From Bdellovibrionales bacterium GWA1_52_35 (GTDB lineage: Bacteria; Bdellovibrionota; UBA1018), in NCBI GenBank assembly GCA_001769805.1, contig MEPO01000003.1, positions 124,001 through 188,000 of the forward strand: a DNA stretch of 64,000 nucleotides, written 5' to 3'. Position 1 is the stretch's first letter. Each line of letters opens with the position of its first letter. Of the stretch, positions 1-6,755 are shown piece by piece. The notes under the pieces were generated by a model, which worked only from the letters and a program-made list of their open reading frames with translations, was not told where the DNA came from and searched no databases. The translations under genes and the position numbers were made by a program.

Positions 1-88
1 TCTCCTGGAATTCCGCATGCGCGACAGAAGCAATAAACGCCAAGAGTGCAAAAAGTGAAATTTTCAATGCGGGCACTTTTCGAGTCAT
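1..88 (-). CDS. N-terminus of an exported protein (cut by window edge)
   Basis: The reverse strand from an ATG at 86-88 reads a typical signal peptide of 24-25 residues: basic n-region (MTRK), hydrophobic core and an AHA cleavage site, followed by EFQE before the window ends. A Shine-Dalgarno-like AGAGGA lies 4-9 bases upstream of the ATG. A sigma-54-type promoter sits at 110-125. Only the leader is visible, so the mature protein cannot be named. Confidence 0.6.
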   Translation of the reverse strand, partial: MTRKVPALKISLFALLAFIASVAHAEFQE

Positions 89-109
89 GAATTCCTCTGG
101 GATTCATAG

Positions 110-125
110 AGCAATTTCACGGCCA
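110..125 (-). promoter_or_regulatory. putative sigma-54 (-24/-12) promoter
   Basis: The reverse strand reads TGGCCGTGAAATTGCT, which has the GG-N10-GC core of RpoN promoters and a good TTGCT -12 box. The predicted start is near 99, giving an 11-base leader that contains the AGAGGA ribosome site of the gene starting at 88. It is one of eight such sites in the first 10 kb. Confidence 0.45.
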
Positions 126-236
126 TTCGTGCCATTCGGAAATTCTTGGGTATTCCGGGCGGGAGCGGGGACCTGTGTCGGGCATGACACTCGACGGCGC
201 CTGTGCAGCTGAATACTTTGTGACTGTTGCAGAGTT

Positions 237-252
237 TGGACTGCCCGTTGCA
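237..252 (+). promoter_or_regulatory. putative sigma-54 (-24/-12) promoter
   Basis: TGGACTGCCCGTTGCA has GG-N10-GC spacing and a perfect TTGCA -12 box; the -24 box differs from TGGCAC at two bases. The predicted start near 263 lies just before the ATG at 269. The leader would therefore be very short, or translation starts at a later codon such as GTG 302. It is divergent from the site at 110-125. Confidence 0.45.
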
Positions 253-268
253 TCTTGGGGCGTCAGTT

Positions 269-925
269 ATGAAAACTACTTCCGGTTGTTTCAAAGTCGA
301 AGTGCAGGATAAAAAGAATGTTTTCAATTATTATCGAAAACTTTCAGCAAACTATGAAGGTTATGCGGGAGCGGGATTTTATCATTTTTTTCGTCAACGG
401 GAGCGCCGGGCGGTTCTCGAGTTCCTGGATCTGGAGCCCGCTGCACGATTCCTGGATGTCGGCTGTGGCGGTGGTTTTTACGCGCTGTCGGCCAAGCAGG
501 CGGGAATGCATGTTACGGCAACAGATATTGTCCCGGAATTCACAGAGCGCCTGCGTGACAAGGTCGATGAGGTGGTGCAATCGGATATTGAGCAACTCTC
601 TTTGAAGGGCCAGTTTGATCGCATTGTCTGTGCTGGAGTTCTGGACTTTGTCGTTGATCCGGAGGGCGCGTTGCGCAAGTTGGCCGGTCTTCTTGTCGAA
701 GGTGGCAAATTGGTAGTTCTTCTGCCTCGTCAGGGCTGGGGAGGGGAGCTTTACCGGTTTGAGAAATGGATCTTCGGAATTCGTATCAACCTGTTTTCCC
801 AGGAGTGGTTTGACAGCATGACCGCAAGCATGAATCTGATCCATGAAGGCAGAAGGAATCCCCTGCCCAACAGCATGGTTCTTTCTTACACTAAGATGCC
901 GGATCGCGCTTGGCGATCCGGCTGA
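269..925 (+). CDS. class I SAM-dependent methyltransferase
   Basis: A 218-residue cytoplasmic protein with the Rossmann methyltransferase fold. Motif I is LDVGCGGG (about residues 62-69). Motif II has an acidic residue in TATD. LVEGGKLVVLLP fits the post-motif III strand. It most resembles class I methyltransferases of the ubiquinone or Mg-protoporphyrin type, but the substrate cannot be told. A TTG at 227 would extend the frame but lies upstream of the likely sigma-54 promoter, so ATG 269 is preferred. GTG 302, just before the first helix, is an alternative. The gene stands alone between divergent and convergent neighbours. Confidence 0.75.
   Translation: MKTTSGCFKVEVQDKKNVFNYYRKLSANYEGYAGAGFYHFFRQRERRAVLEFLDLEPAARFLDVGCGGGFYALSAKQAGMHVTATDIVPEFTERLRDKVDEVVQSDIEQLSLKGQFDRIVCAGVLDFVVDPEGALRKLAGLLVEGGKLVVLLPRQGWGGELYRFEKWIFGIRINLFSQEWFDSMTASMNLIHEGRRNPLPNSMVLSYTKMPDRAWRSG
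898..922. terminator. perfect 10-bp stem-loop at convergent gene ends
   Basis: GCCGGATCGC and GCGATCCGGC pair perfectly around a five-base loop and run into the stop codon of the methyltransferase gene. The next gene converges and ends 8 bases away. No U-tract follows on either strand, so this may be a Rho-assisted or mRNA-end-stabilising hairpin rather than a classical terminator. Confidence 0.35.
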
Positions 926-932
926 GCTGAAC

Positions 933-1538
933 TCAAAAGAAATACTTTAGAGTACCGAGTACGTTCACAATCGTGCTGACGCCGTTCACAGTCGAATAAC
1001 CTGAAATCGGCTCATCGCTTGTCGTCTTGAACAGCAGGTTCAGTTCACCGCCTGCGGCCAGGCGTTCCGCAACGGGAATTTCATAGCCGGCTTTGGGGCC
1101 GATGAATAGGTTCATATTCCTTTTGCTGTCGTTATAGATTCCGGGTGCCGCGGCTTCTATATAAGATGAGACCAGTCCCGCTTTGGCTCCCAACTCCAGC
1201 CCTTCCATCAGCTCGCCCATCAGTACAGTGGCTTCGCCGCCAAAAAAAGTCATCGATTGGCTGCTGTTGTTCAGCGTGACGGCTGCCGAAGTGATTGAAC
1301 CCAGCGTAATGCGATCGACGAAAACGCCCGCGGAAGCCGTCGGTGTCAAGCGCATGCCAACAGTTCCGCCGTAGCTCAGATCACTGCCCTGCTGGTTGTT
1401 AGAGAAACCGACGCCCAGTTGTCCGGCCACGAACACGGATTGGCCACCGATTGCCGAAGCGGCTGAGGCGTTGCTTGCGTTAAATATACTGAAGATCAGT
1501 CCTATGCTGCAAAACCCTGAAAGCATTTTTTGTTTCAT
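933..1538 (-). CDS. outer-membrane beta-barrel protein
   Basis: A 201-residue exported protein. A signal peptide (MKQKMLSG..., cleavage after NASA) is followed by alternating hydrophobic/polar strands rich in Gly, Tyr and Phe. The chain ends LGTLKYFF, with the terminal Phe typical of Bam-inserted barrels. Size fits an 8-stranded OmpA/OmpW-like barrel, but the family is not certain. ATG 1538 is chosen because GGAAAAAGT precedes it and it opens directly into the signal peptide. The gene follows the lipoprotein gene by 36 bases and is probably cotranscribed with it. Confidence 0.65.
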   Translation of the reverse strand: MKQKMLSGFCSIGLIFSIFNASNASAASAIGGQSVFVAGQLGVGFSNNQQGSDLSYGGTVGMRLTPTASAGVFVDRITLGSITSAAVTLNNSSQSMTFFGGEATVLMGELMEGLELGAKAGLVSSYIEAAAPGIYNDSKRNMNLFIGPKAGYEIPVAERLAAGGELNLLFKTTSDEPISGYSTVNGVSTIVNVLGTLKYFF

Positions 1539-1574
1539 ACTTTTTCCATTCCGCGCAAATTTGCGCAACGGTCC

Positions 1575-2045
1575 TTACCCGGAGCTGGCAACTTCAGCAG
1601 CTTTGATTGTGATTGAAACCGGGCTTGTACTGACGGCTGTTTGGCCATCCGTGTTTGTTGCGATGATATTCGCTTCATATCGCATCGATTCGCCACTGAC
1701 AGCCAAGTCTTGAACCTGTCTGGGTGTCAAGCTCGCGCGCCAGGTGGTGCCACCGATGTTCTGCATGGGAACTTCGAGCGGTACATGGAGGAATCTCACG
1801 CGGACGTCAGATACCTGGGCGTTGAAATCCTTGATGTCGGCGAGAAATTCAGGCGCTTTGGGGGTGGCCATGTCTTTTCCGATCTCGATTGAGTCAGGAA
1901 CGGCTCGTTGATTTATGACCGTTGGACCGCTCGGTGAAATATCCTTTCCTGAGTTCCCCTGGACTCCAGCACCAGCGCAACCGAAACCCAGAGCTGCAAT
2001 TAAAGAAAATATAGCCGCACTACGAACCAAATTAATGTTTTTCAT
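1575..2045 (-). CDS. lipoprotein with possible Ig-like fold
   Basis: A 156-residue lipoprotein. The leader ends in a LGFGC lipobox, with Cys23 as the acylation site. The mature part has a short Pro/Ser-rich linker and a beta-rich region: DVRVRFLHVPLEVPM, then YEANIIATNTDGQTAVSTSPVSITI. The latter resembles an Ig-like or fibronectin-like strand pattern. No family is recognised. It is the first gene of a two-gene operon with the outer-membrane barrel, so the two may act together in the outer membrane. A sigma-54-type site at 2059-2074 would give a leader of only about three bases. Confidence 0.6.
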   Translation of the reverse strand: MKNINLVRSAAIFSLIAALGFGCAGAGVQGNSGKDISPSGPTVINQRAVPDSIEIGKDMATPKAPEFLADIKDFNAQVSDVRVRFLHVPLEVPMQNIGGTTWRASLTPRQVQDLAVSGESMRYEANIIATNTDGQTAVSTSPVSITIKAAEVASSG

Positions 2046-2058
2046 GTGCGAGGTAGGC

Positions 2059-2074
2059 TGCAATGGGGGTGCCA
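2059..2074 (-). promoter_or_regulatory. putative sigma-54 (-24/-12) promoter
   Basis: The reverse strand reads TGGCACCCCCATTGCA, a perfect match to both the TGGCAC -24 and TTGCA -12 boxes with N5 between them. The predicted start near 2048 is three bases from ATG 2045, so the transcript would be almost leaderless unless TTG 2030 is used. Confidence 0.55.
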
Positions 2075-2087
2075 GCTGCAATGCGCG

Positions 2088-2103
2088 GGGCATATTTAGT
2101 GCT
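2088..2103 (+). promoter_or_regulatory. putative sigma-54 (-24/-12) promoter
   Basis: GGGCATATTTAGTGCT keeps GG-N10-GC, with weaker flanking matches. The predicted start near 2114 gives a 16-base leader holding the AGAGG ribosome site of the gene at 2130. It is divergent from the perfect site at 2059-2074. Confidence 0.4.
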
Positions 2104-2129
2104 TTCGATTTCATCAGAGGATAAAAACT

Positions 2130-2465
2130 ATGGAAGAAAAAATGAGCAGGCGGCTGGATGCTGTAGGTCGAGCGTTAAGACGGGCGGCTGAATCTCTACG
2201 TGAAGACAACGAAGAGCAGATGTCCCAGGCGGTCTTCAAGTTTTCGAATAAAGCAGATCAGTACTTATCGAGCATCAAAAACAAAAGTGCCGGCGATATC
2301 TATTCAAAAATCGAGCAGTTCGCGCGCTCCCGGCCGGTTGTTGCGTTTTCCGCAATGGCGGTGATCGGCGCGATCGCCAGTATGTTCCTGGGGCGTTCGA
2401 CGTCGTCTTCGTCAACCATCGAATGGCCCGCCGGTTTACGTGAAGAGGAGAGGAGGGTCGGTTAA
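2130..2465 (+). CDS. YqjD/ElaB-like (DUF883-type) membrane-anchored protein
   Basis: A 111-residue protein with an amphipathic, charged N-terminal two-thirds (coiled-coil-like, residues 1-65) and one transmembrane segment at about 68-88 (RPVVAFSAMAVIGAIASMFLG) near the C-terminus. This is the layout of the YqjD/ElaB/DUF883 group, which in E. coli tethers ribosomes to the inner membrane in stationary phase. The gene next in line is YqjE-like, matching the E. coli yqjD-yqjE order. AGAGG precedes the ATG, and the stop overlaps the next start by one base (TAATG). Assignment rests on architecture and neighbours. Confidence 0.6.
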   Translation: MEEKMSRRLDAVGRALRRAAESLREDNEEQMSQAVFKFSNKADQYLSSIKNKSAGDIYSKIEQFARSRPVVAFSAMAVIGAIASMFLGRSTSSSSTIEWPAGLREEERRVG

Positions 2466-2935
2466 TGGATGAGAACAAAATTCAATATCTGCGTCCGGAG
2501 GCTGGGTCTGAGGAATATGGGCAGGAACTTCATGAGGAGGAGCATCGAAGCACCCGGGAATTGACGGGTCAGCTGTCCCGTGACGCCATCAGTCTGGTGA
2601 GTCGGGAAATTGAGCTGGCTAAAACTGAAATGCGGGAAAAGGTGGATCAGGCAGAAGACGGGCTCAAATCGATGGCCATGGGGGCGGCGATTTTCATTCC
2701 GGGCGGGCTGGTCGCAGTGGCGGCCTTGGTCCTGCTTCTATCGACGTTTATGCAGGCCTGGATTGCAGCAGCGCTGGTGGCGATCGCGATTTTTGTGACC
2801 GGATATATCTTGATCAGCGCGGGGCGGAAGAAATTCAAGACCGAAAATCTGAGGCCCGAAGCGACAATCAGTTCCCTTCGCGATGATGGGCGTGTAGCCA
2901 AGGAGGTGTGGAATGCCAGAAGAAAAAACGGGTAA
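2465..2935 (+). CDS. YqjE-like phage-holin superfamily III membrane protein
   Basis: A 156-residue protein. An acidic N-terminus leads into an amphipathic helix (LSRDAISLVSREIELAKTEM), then two hydrophobic segments at about 73-95 and 98-120, and a charged tail. The LSREIELAKTE-type helix before a membrane hairpin is characteristic of the YqjE/Holin-X families. These are not phage lysis proteins here: there are no phage genes around. The gene is translationally coupled to the YqjD-like gene, and its end overlaps the next gene by 23 bases. A role in membrane stress adaptation is inferred from the E. coli yqj operon. Confidence 0.65.
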   Translation: MDENKIQYLRPEAGSEEYGQELHEEEHRSTRELTGQLSRDAISLVSREIELAKTEMREKVDQAEDGLKSMAMGAAIFIPGGLVAVAALVLLLSTFMQAWIAAALVAIAIFVTGYILISAGRKKFKTENLRPEATISSLRDDGRVAKEVWNARRKNG

Positions 2936-3434
2936 ACTCAAACAGGAAGTAGAGGAATTGCGCTACCGGGTTCAAAAGGAAGCCGAAGAAGTGGAAAGGC
3001 GTCTTTCGTTCTCCGGTATCATGGATGATGTCATGGCGAGGGTCAAAAGCGATCAGTACCGGGAGTTGCTCACAAAAAACCCGCTTGCACTTATTCTTGT
3101 CGGCACCGGGATCGGCATGATGTTCAGAAAACGTCCGGAAGCCGTGACCACAGAAGGTGAAGGGGAGCAAAATAAGGCGGTAAAGGAAAAAGCCGGGCAG
3201 TTGTTCGACACGGCAAAAGCAAAAGTAGCTCATCTGAAAGAACGCGTGCAGAGTGAACGTGGCGATTTCGATGAAAAACGAAAAGCGATTTTAGGTCAGA
3301 TCCGGGAGAAACGGAGTGCCGCAGTGGGCAGCAGCCGCAATTTCATTGCGGAGTATCCTGTCGCGATCGCCAGTGGAGGTCTGATTCTGGGCGCGCTGGT
3401 GGGAGTTGCGATTTCGAGTCGAAAAGCGCAGTAG
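2913..3434 (+). CDS. DUF3618/YqjD-related membrane protein
   Basis: A 173-residue protein with a charged, helical N-terminus, a hydrophobic segment near 57-73 (NPLALILVGTGIGMMF), a long Lys/Glu-rich helix (about 80-135), and a second Gly-rich segment near 147-168 (YPVAIASGGLILGALVGVAI). Two Gly-rich anchors separated by coiled coil suggest a duplicated ElaB/YqjD-type module. A strong AGGAGGTG at 2901-2908 lies inside the preceding gene and sets the ATG at 2913. It is the last gene of the trio, closed by the terminator at 3448-3477. Confidence 0.55.
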   Translation: MPEEKTGKLKQEVEELRYRVQKEAEEVERRLSFSGIMDDVMARVKSDQYRELLTKNPLALILVGTGIGMMFRKRPEAVTTEGEGEQNKAVKEKAGQLFDTAKAKVAHLKERVQSERGDFDEKRKAILGQIREKRSAAVGSSRNFIAEYPVAIASGGLILGALVGVAISSRKAQ

Positions 3435-3447
3435 CATTGTGAGTTAA

Positions 3448-3477
3448 AAAACGGTTCTCCGAGGAGAACCGTTTTTT
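3448..3477. terminator. bidirectional intrinsic terminator
   Basis: GGTTCTCC and GGAGAACC form the core of a stem flanked by an A-run on the left and seven Ts on the right. It therefore works for the forward trio and for the converging hemerythrin gene, whose stop is at 3480. Confidence 0.85.
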
Positions 3478-3479
3478 TA

Positions 3480-3917
3480 TCATGCTGCGCGAGCCGTTGG
3501 AGAGGACCGTTCCTCGTCGAGGCGTTTTCCCAGTTCCGTTAGTTTTTCGCTTCCAAGTATCTTATGGATCTGCGGAAAAAGTTGCGACTCTTCAGTGGCG
3601 ACATGTTCCTGGACGACGTCCATCAGTTCGTCGACCCGGTCATCCAGTTCCTCGTCGGTTCTGACGCCATCGAGATTCAGCAGAGATCGAATCTCCTGAT
3701 GATCATCGAACGAGTCCTCGATCAGGTCCACCAGGCCGTCGGTCTCCGCGAACAGCGGGTATACGAAGGTCTCCTCGAGATACATATGCAGGTCCAGTTC
3801 TTTTTTGAGCTGCATGAACCCGCGGCGTTTCAGGGTTGTCTCTTCAGTTTGATCCATCTCGTCGAAGAAGGCCTGTACTTTTCGATGATCGGATTTCAGT
3901 AGTTCGATTGCATTCAT
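3480..3917 (-). CDS. hemerythrin-domain (HHE) protein
   Basis: A 145-residue four-helix-bundle protein. The di-iron ligand set is visible: His11, His44 and Glu48 (HMYLE), His73 (DDHQE), and His105 with Glu109/110 (HVATEE). Bacterial HHE proteins bind O2 or NO or take part in iron and redox stress responses. There is no transmembrane or signalling domain, so this is a soluble cytoplasmic form. It lies 15 bases downstream of the ferritin-like gene and is probably cotranscribed from the sigma-54-type site at 4431-4446. The function in this organism is not known. Confidence 0.85.
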   Translation of the reverse strand: MNAIELLKSDHRKVQAFFDEMDQTEETTLKRRGFMQLKKELDLHMYLEETFVYPLFAETDGLVDLIEDSFDDHQEIRSLLNLDGVRTDEELDDRVDELMDVVQEHVATEESQLFPQIHKILGSEKLTELGKRLDEERSSPTARAA

Positions 3918-3932
3918 AAGCGGCTCTCTCCT

Positions 3933-4394
3933 TCACGCTACGTGTTTCTGCTCCCAGGCTTCGTTGTCAATCGCACCTTCGATGTATTTCAGATGGCGCT
4001 TTTCGTCTTCGTAATTGGCGGCGATCAGCGAGCGGATGTCAGCTGGAAAGTCCAGCGCATGGGCATCCTTGTAGTTGCGATTGGTGAGTTGCTCGTTCAT
4101 TCTCATGGCCTTGAGTGCCCCTTCAGTGCCCGTCGAACTGCGGAGTTTCGTGAAGCCCTCGATCAAAAGGCCCTTCAGATCGGCTTTTCGGTCCGCCCAG
4201 GACGTGTCGCCGAGCTTCTGCAGGGCAATGCCGAGATCACTGATGTGCCTTTCGTGATCCAGTTTGAACGAGGCTAGCTGCTCACTGACTTCCAGATTGG
4301 AAATTTTCTTGATCGCTTCATCGTAGGCATTCACTGCATCAATATCCAATTGGCGGAGTGCGTGCAATTCTTTGATTATCTTCTCATTGTCCAT
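3933..4394 (-). CDS. DUF2383/PA2169-family ferritin-like protein
   Basis: A 153-residue all-helical protein with ferritin-like four-helix features. An Asp/Glu/His-rich helix contains FKLDHERHISDL and another contains AANYEDEKRHLKYIEGAI, resembling the metal-binding ExxH pairs of ferritin-like domains. This matches the PA2169/DUF2383 family, often found in envelope-stress clusters. ATG 4394 is preferred because AAGGAG precedes it at the right distance; a TTG at 4421 adds nine unlikely residues. It leads an operon with the hemerythrin gene, suggesting iron or oxidative stress handling (inference). Confidence 0.7.
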   Translation of the reverse strand: MDNEKIIKELHALRQLDIDAVNAYDEAIKKISNLEVSEQLASFKLDHERHISDLGIALQKLGDTSWADRKADLKGLLIEGFTKLRSSTGTEGALKAMRMNEQLTNRNYKDAHALDFPADIRSLIAANYEDEKRHLKYIEGAIDNEAWEQKHVA

Positions 4395-4430
4395 GTTTCG
4401 TATGCTCCTTTTCTTGAACAAAGGGTGAGG

Positions 4431-4446
4431 AGCAATCAGAGTGCCA
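4431..4446 (-). promoter_or_regulatory. putative sigma-54 (-24/-12) promoter
   Basis: The reverse strand reads TGGCACTCTGATTGCT, with a perfect TGGCAC -24 and TTGCT -12 and GG-N10-GC spacing. The predicted start near 4420 leaves a 26-base leader with AAGGAG before ATG 4394. It is one of the two best sites in the window. Confidence 0.65.
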
Positions 4447-4476
4447 GCGCTGCGGGCTGAAGGGGTTTTCGACGGG

Positions 4477-4492
4477 CGGCATAGCGCTTGCT
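4477..4492 (+). promoter_or_regulatory. putative sigma-54 (-24/-12) promoter
   Basis: CGGCATAGCGCTTGCT has GG-N10-GC and a perfect TTGCT -12 box; the -24 box differs from TGGCAC at two bases. The predicted start near 4503 gives a 32-base leader with CGGGGA before ATG 4535. It lies back to back with the site at 4431-4446. Confidence 0.5.
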
Positions 4493-4534
4493 TCTAGTCA
4501 TGACCCGGAGCTGCCAACCGATCGGGGATTTTCT

Positions 4535-5650
4535 ATGAGAGTTCTGATGACCGCAGATACACTCGGTGGAGTCTGGAATTACGCACTGGCTCTGGCCGGA
4601 GGACTGGCCCAGTATGGAGTCGAAATCGTACTTGCGACAATGGGGCAGCCGCTTTCTCTCTCCCAGCGAACAGCGCTCCAGAGTTGTCCAAATATCCGGC
4701 TCCGGGAAAGTGTTTACAAACTGGAGTGGATGGACCAGCCCTGGCAAGAGGTTGACGCGGCTGGGCAGTGGCTGCTTGAACTCGAACAGGAGTGTCGGCC
4801 AGATTTGCTGCACTTCAATAATTATGTGCACGCTGTGCTGCCTTTTCGGGCTCCCAAACTCGTGGTCGCCCATTCATGCGTTTATTCCTGGTGGACCGCA
4901 GTCCATGGCACTTATCCGGATCTTGATTGGAACCATTACTTCGAAACCGTGCAAGCAGGATTGGGCGCGGCTCACTGGGTCGTGAGTCCTTCTGCAGCCA
5001 TGCTGGGAGACCTGCGGGTCGCCTATGAAATCGAGCTGCCCAATGCGCAAGTCATCCCGAATGGCATTGCTGATCCCTTATCTGACCACCCCGACAGTTC
5101 TCCTTATACCAAGGAATCCTACATTTTCAGTGCGGGCCGGCTCTGGGATCCGGCCAAGAATATTTCGGTTCTGAATAATGTGGCCTCCTATCTCAATTGG
5201 CCGGTACTGAGCGCGGGGCCCACGGTGGATGCCCGGGGAGCTGAAATGCAATTCGAAAATTTGAAAACACTGGGGCAGCTGACTCCTGTTCAGATGGCGG
5301 AAAAATACTCAGAAGCTGCAATTTTCGCGCATCCTGCCCTCTATGAGCCCTTTGGACTTTCAGTGCTGGAAGCGGCAGCATCCGGTTGTGCGCTGGTACT
5401 GGGAGATATTTCCAGTCTGCGCGAAAACTGGAACGATGCCGCCTTGTTTATCAATCCCAGGGAGGAGGAGGAATTGTTCGGGGCCCTGGACTTCCTGATT
5501 CGAAATGAACGGGAGCGAAAGAAGCTGGCCTTCAAGGCCCGAACCCGGGCTCTCGATTTCAGTACAGCAAAAATGGCGGCCAAATACCTGCTTTGTTACG
5601 AAACTCTTTTGGATCTGCCGCGGAAGGAGACTGAGCAGTGCGCGTCTTGA
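4535..5650 (+). CDS. family 4 glycosyltransferase
   Basis: A 371-residue GT-B glycosyltransferase. The N-terminal domain starts MRVLMTADTLGGVWNYALALAGGLAQYG, the usual donor-loop Gly-rich start. The C-terminal Glycos_transf_1 domain includes SAGRLWDPAKN and ALYEPFGLSVLEAAASGCALV, whose E-x7-E-like element contacts the sugar nucleotide. The product is probably a surface or storage glycan; substrate unknown. It overlaps the next glycosyltransferase gene by 13 bases, so the two are translationally coupled. A sigma-54-type promoter lies 43 bases upstream. Confidence 0.85.
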   Translation: MRVLMTADTLGGVWNYALALAGGLAQYGVEIVLATMGQPLSLSQRTALQSCPNIRLRESVYKLEWMDQPWQEVDAAGQWLLELEQECRPDLLHFNNYVHAVLPFRAPKLVVAHSCVYSWWTAVHGTYPDLDWNHYFETVQAGLGAAHWVVSPSAAMLGDLRVAYEIELPNAQVIPNGIADPLSDHPDSSPYTKESYIFSAGRLWDPAKNISVLNNVASYLNWPVLSAGPTVDARGAEMQFENLKTLGQLTPVQMAEKYSEAAIFAHPALYEPFGLSVLEAAASGCALVLGDISSLRENWNDAALFINPREEEELFGALDFLIRNERERKKLAFKARTRALDFSTAKMAAKYLLCYETLLDLPRKETEQCAS

Positions 5651-6750
5651 TGTTTTATCATTCTGTCGTTTCGGACTGGAATCACGGCAATGCTCACTTC
5701 CTGCGTGGAGTCGCTACGGAATTGCAGAGCCTCGGTCATGATGTGGTCATCTATGAGCCGAATGAGGGATGGAGCTATCGCAACCTTGTTCAAGAGGAAG
5801 GTATCGCGCCGCTTCAGGACTTTGCGAGAGCCTACCCGAATCTCAAGCCGATGAAATACGAGTCGAATTACGAATTCCTCGAGAAAGCCGTGGAAGGTGC
5901 AGACCTCATTCTGGTGCATGAATGGAATGATCCGGCCTTGGTGAGTCAGCTGGGGAGACTTCGCGAAGGTGCTGGTTTCCGGCTTCTATTTCATGACACT
6001 CATCACCGACTGGCTTCGGACCGCGCCGCCATAATGAACCTCGAACTGAAAAGATATGACGGTGTCCTGGCTTTCGGCGGTTCGTTGGCCGAAATGTACC
6101 GGGACCTGGGAGTCGTTGAGAGGGTATGGGTCTGGCATGAAGCGGCGGACACGCGGGTATTTTTCAAGAGAAAAGGAAGTGCACAGGGCGATCTTGTCTG
6201 GATCGGAAATTGGGGTGATGAGGAGCGTACTCAGGAAATCCAGGAATATATTTGTGGTCCTGTATCATCTCTGGGCTTGCGTGCGGATCTTTATGGAGTC
6301 CGGTACCCGTATTACGCGCGCATCATTCTGCAGCAACACGGAATTTCCTATCGAGGATGGTTGCCGAACTTCCGCGTTCCTGAAATTTTCTCCCGTTTCA
6401 AAGTGACAGTCCATGTTCCAAGACGTCCTTATACAAAGTTATTGCCGGGGGTGCCGACCATTCGCGTTTTTGAAGCACTGGCTTGCGGAATTCCGCTGGT
6501 TTCCGCACCTTGGGAGGACAGTGAGAGTCTTTTCACCCCCGGAAGTGATTATCTCGTCGCCCATGATCGGAAGGAAATGGAAAGGCACCTGCGGGCAATT
6601 GTGAATGACCCTGCTCTCGCCCGGGAGCTCTCGCTTTTCGGGCAAAGGACGGTGTTCGCCCGGCACTCCTGTGCTCATCGTGTGCAGGAGCTGCTGAGAA
6701 TCCATGCTCAAGTCGCTCCACCGAGAGCCGAGGTGGCACAGTCCGCCTGA
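5638..6750 (+). CDS. CgeB-like glycosyltransferase
   Basis: A 370-residue protein. The N-terminal half has a GT-B-like Rossmann start (MRVLMFYHSVVSDW, with GVATELQSLGHDVVIYEP). The C-terminal half holds PTIRVFEALACGIPLVSAPWED, typical of the Glyco_trans_1_2/CgeB family. It starts at GTG 5638, with AAGGAG 8 bases upstream inside the preceding gene. It probably adds a sugar in the same pathway as the upstream GT4 enzyme. The oxidoreductase gene at 6756 converges on its end and may supply a modified sugar (inference). Confidence 0.75.
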   Translation: MRVLMFYHSVVSDWNHGNAHFLRGVATELQSLGHDVVIYEPNEGWSYRNLVQEEGIAPLQDFARAYPNLKPMKYESNYEFLEKAVEGADLILVHEWNDPALVSQLGRLREGAGFRLLFHDTHHRLASDRAAIMNLELKRYDGVLAFGGSLAEMYRDLGVVERVWVWHEAADTRVFFKRKGSAQGDLVWIGNWGDEERTQEIQEYICGPVSSLGLRADLYGVRYPYYARIILQQHGISYRGWLPNFRVPEIFSRFKVTVHVPRRPYTKLLPGVPTIRVFEALACGIPLVSAPWEDSESLFTPGSDYLVAHDRKEMERHLRAIVNDPALARELSLFGQRTVFARHSCAHRVQELLRIHAQVAPPRAEVAQSA

Positions 6751-6755
6751 GTCAT

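Noticed and set aside
2465..2935. Holin-like gene as a sign of prophage
   Set aside because: The protein fits YqjE, its neighbours are YqjD-like, and no phage gene lies nearby.
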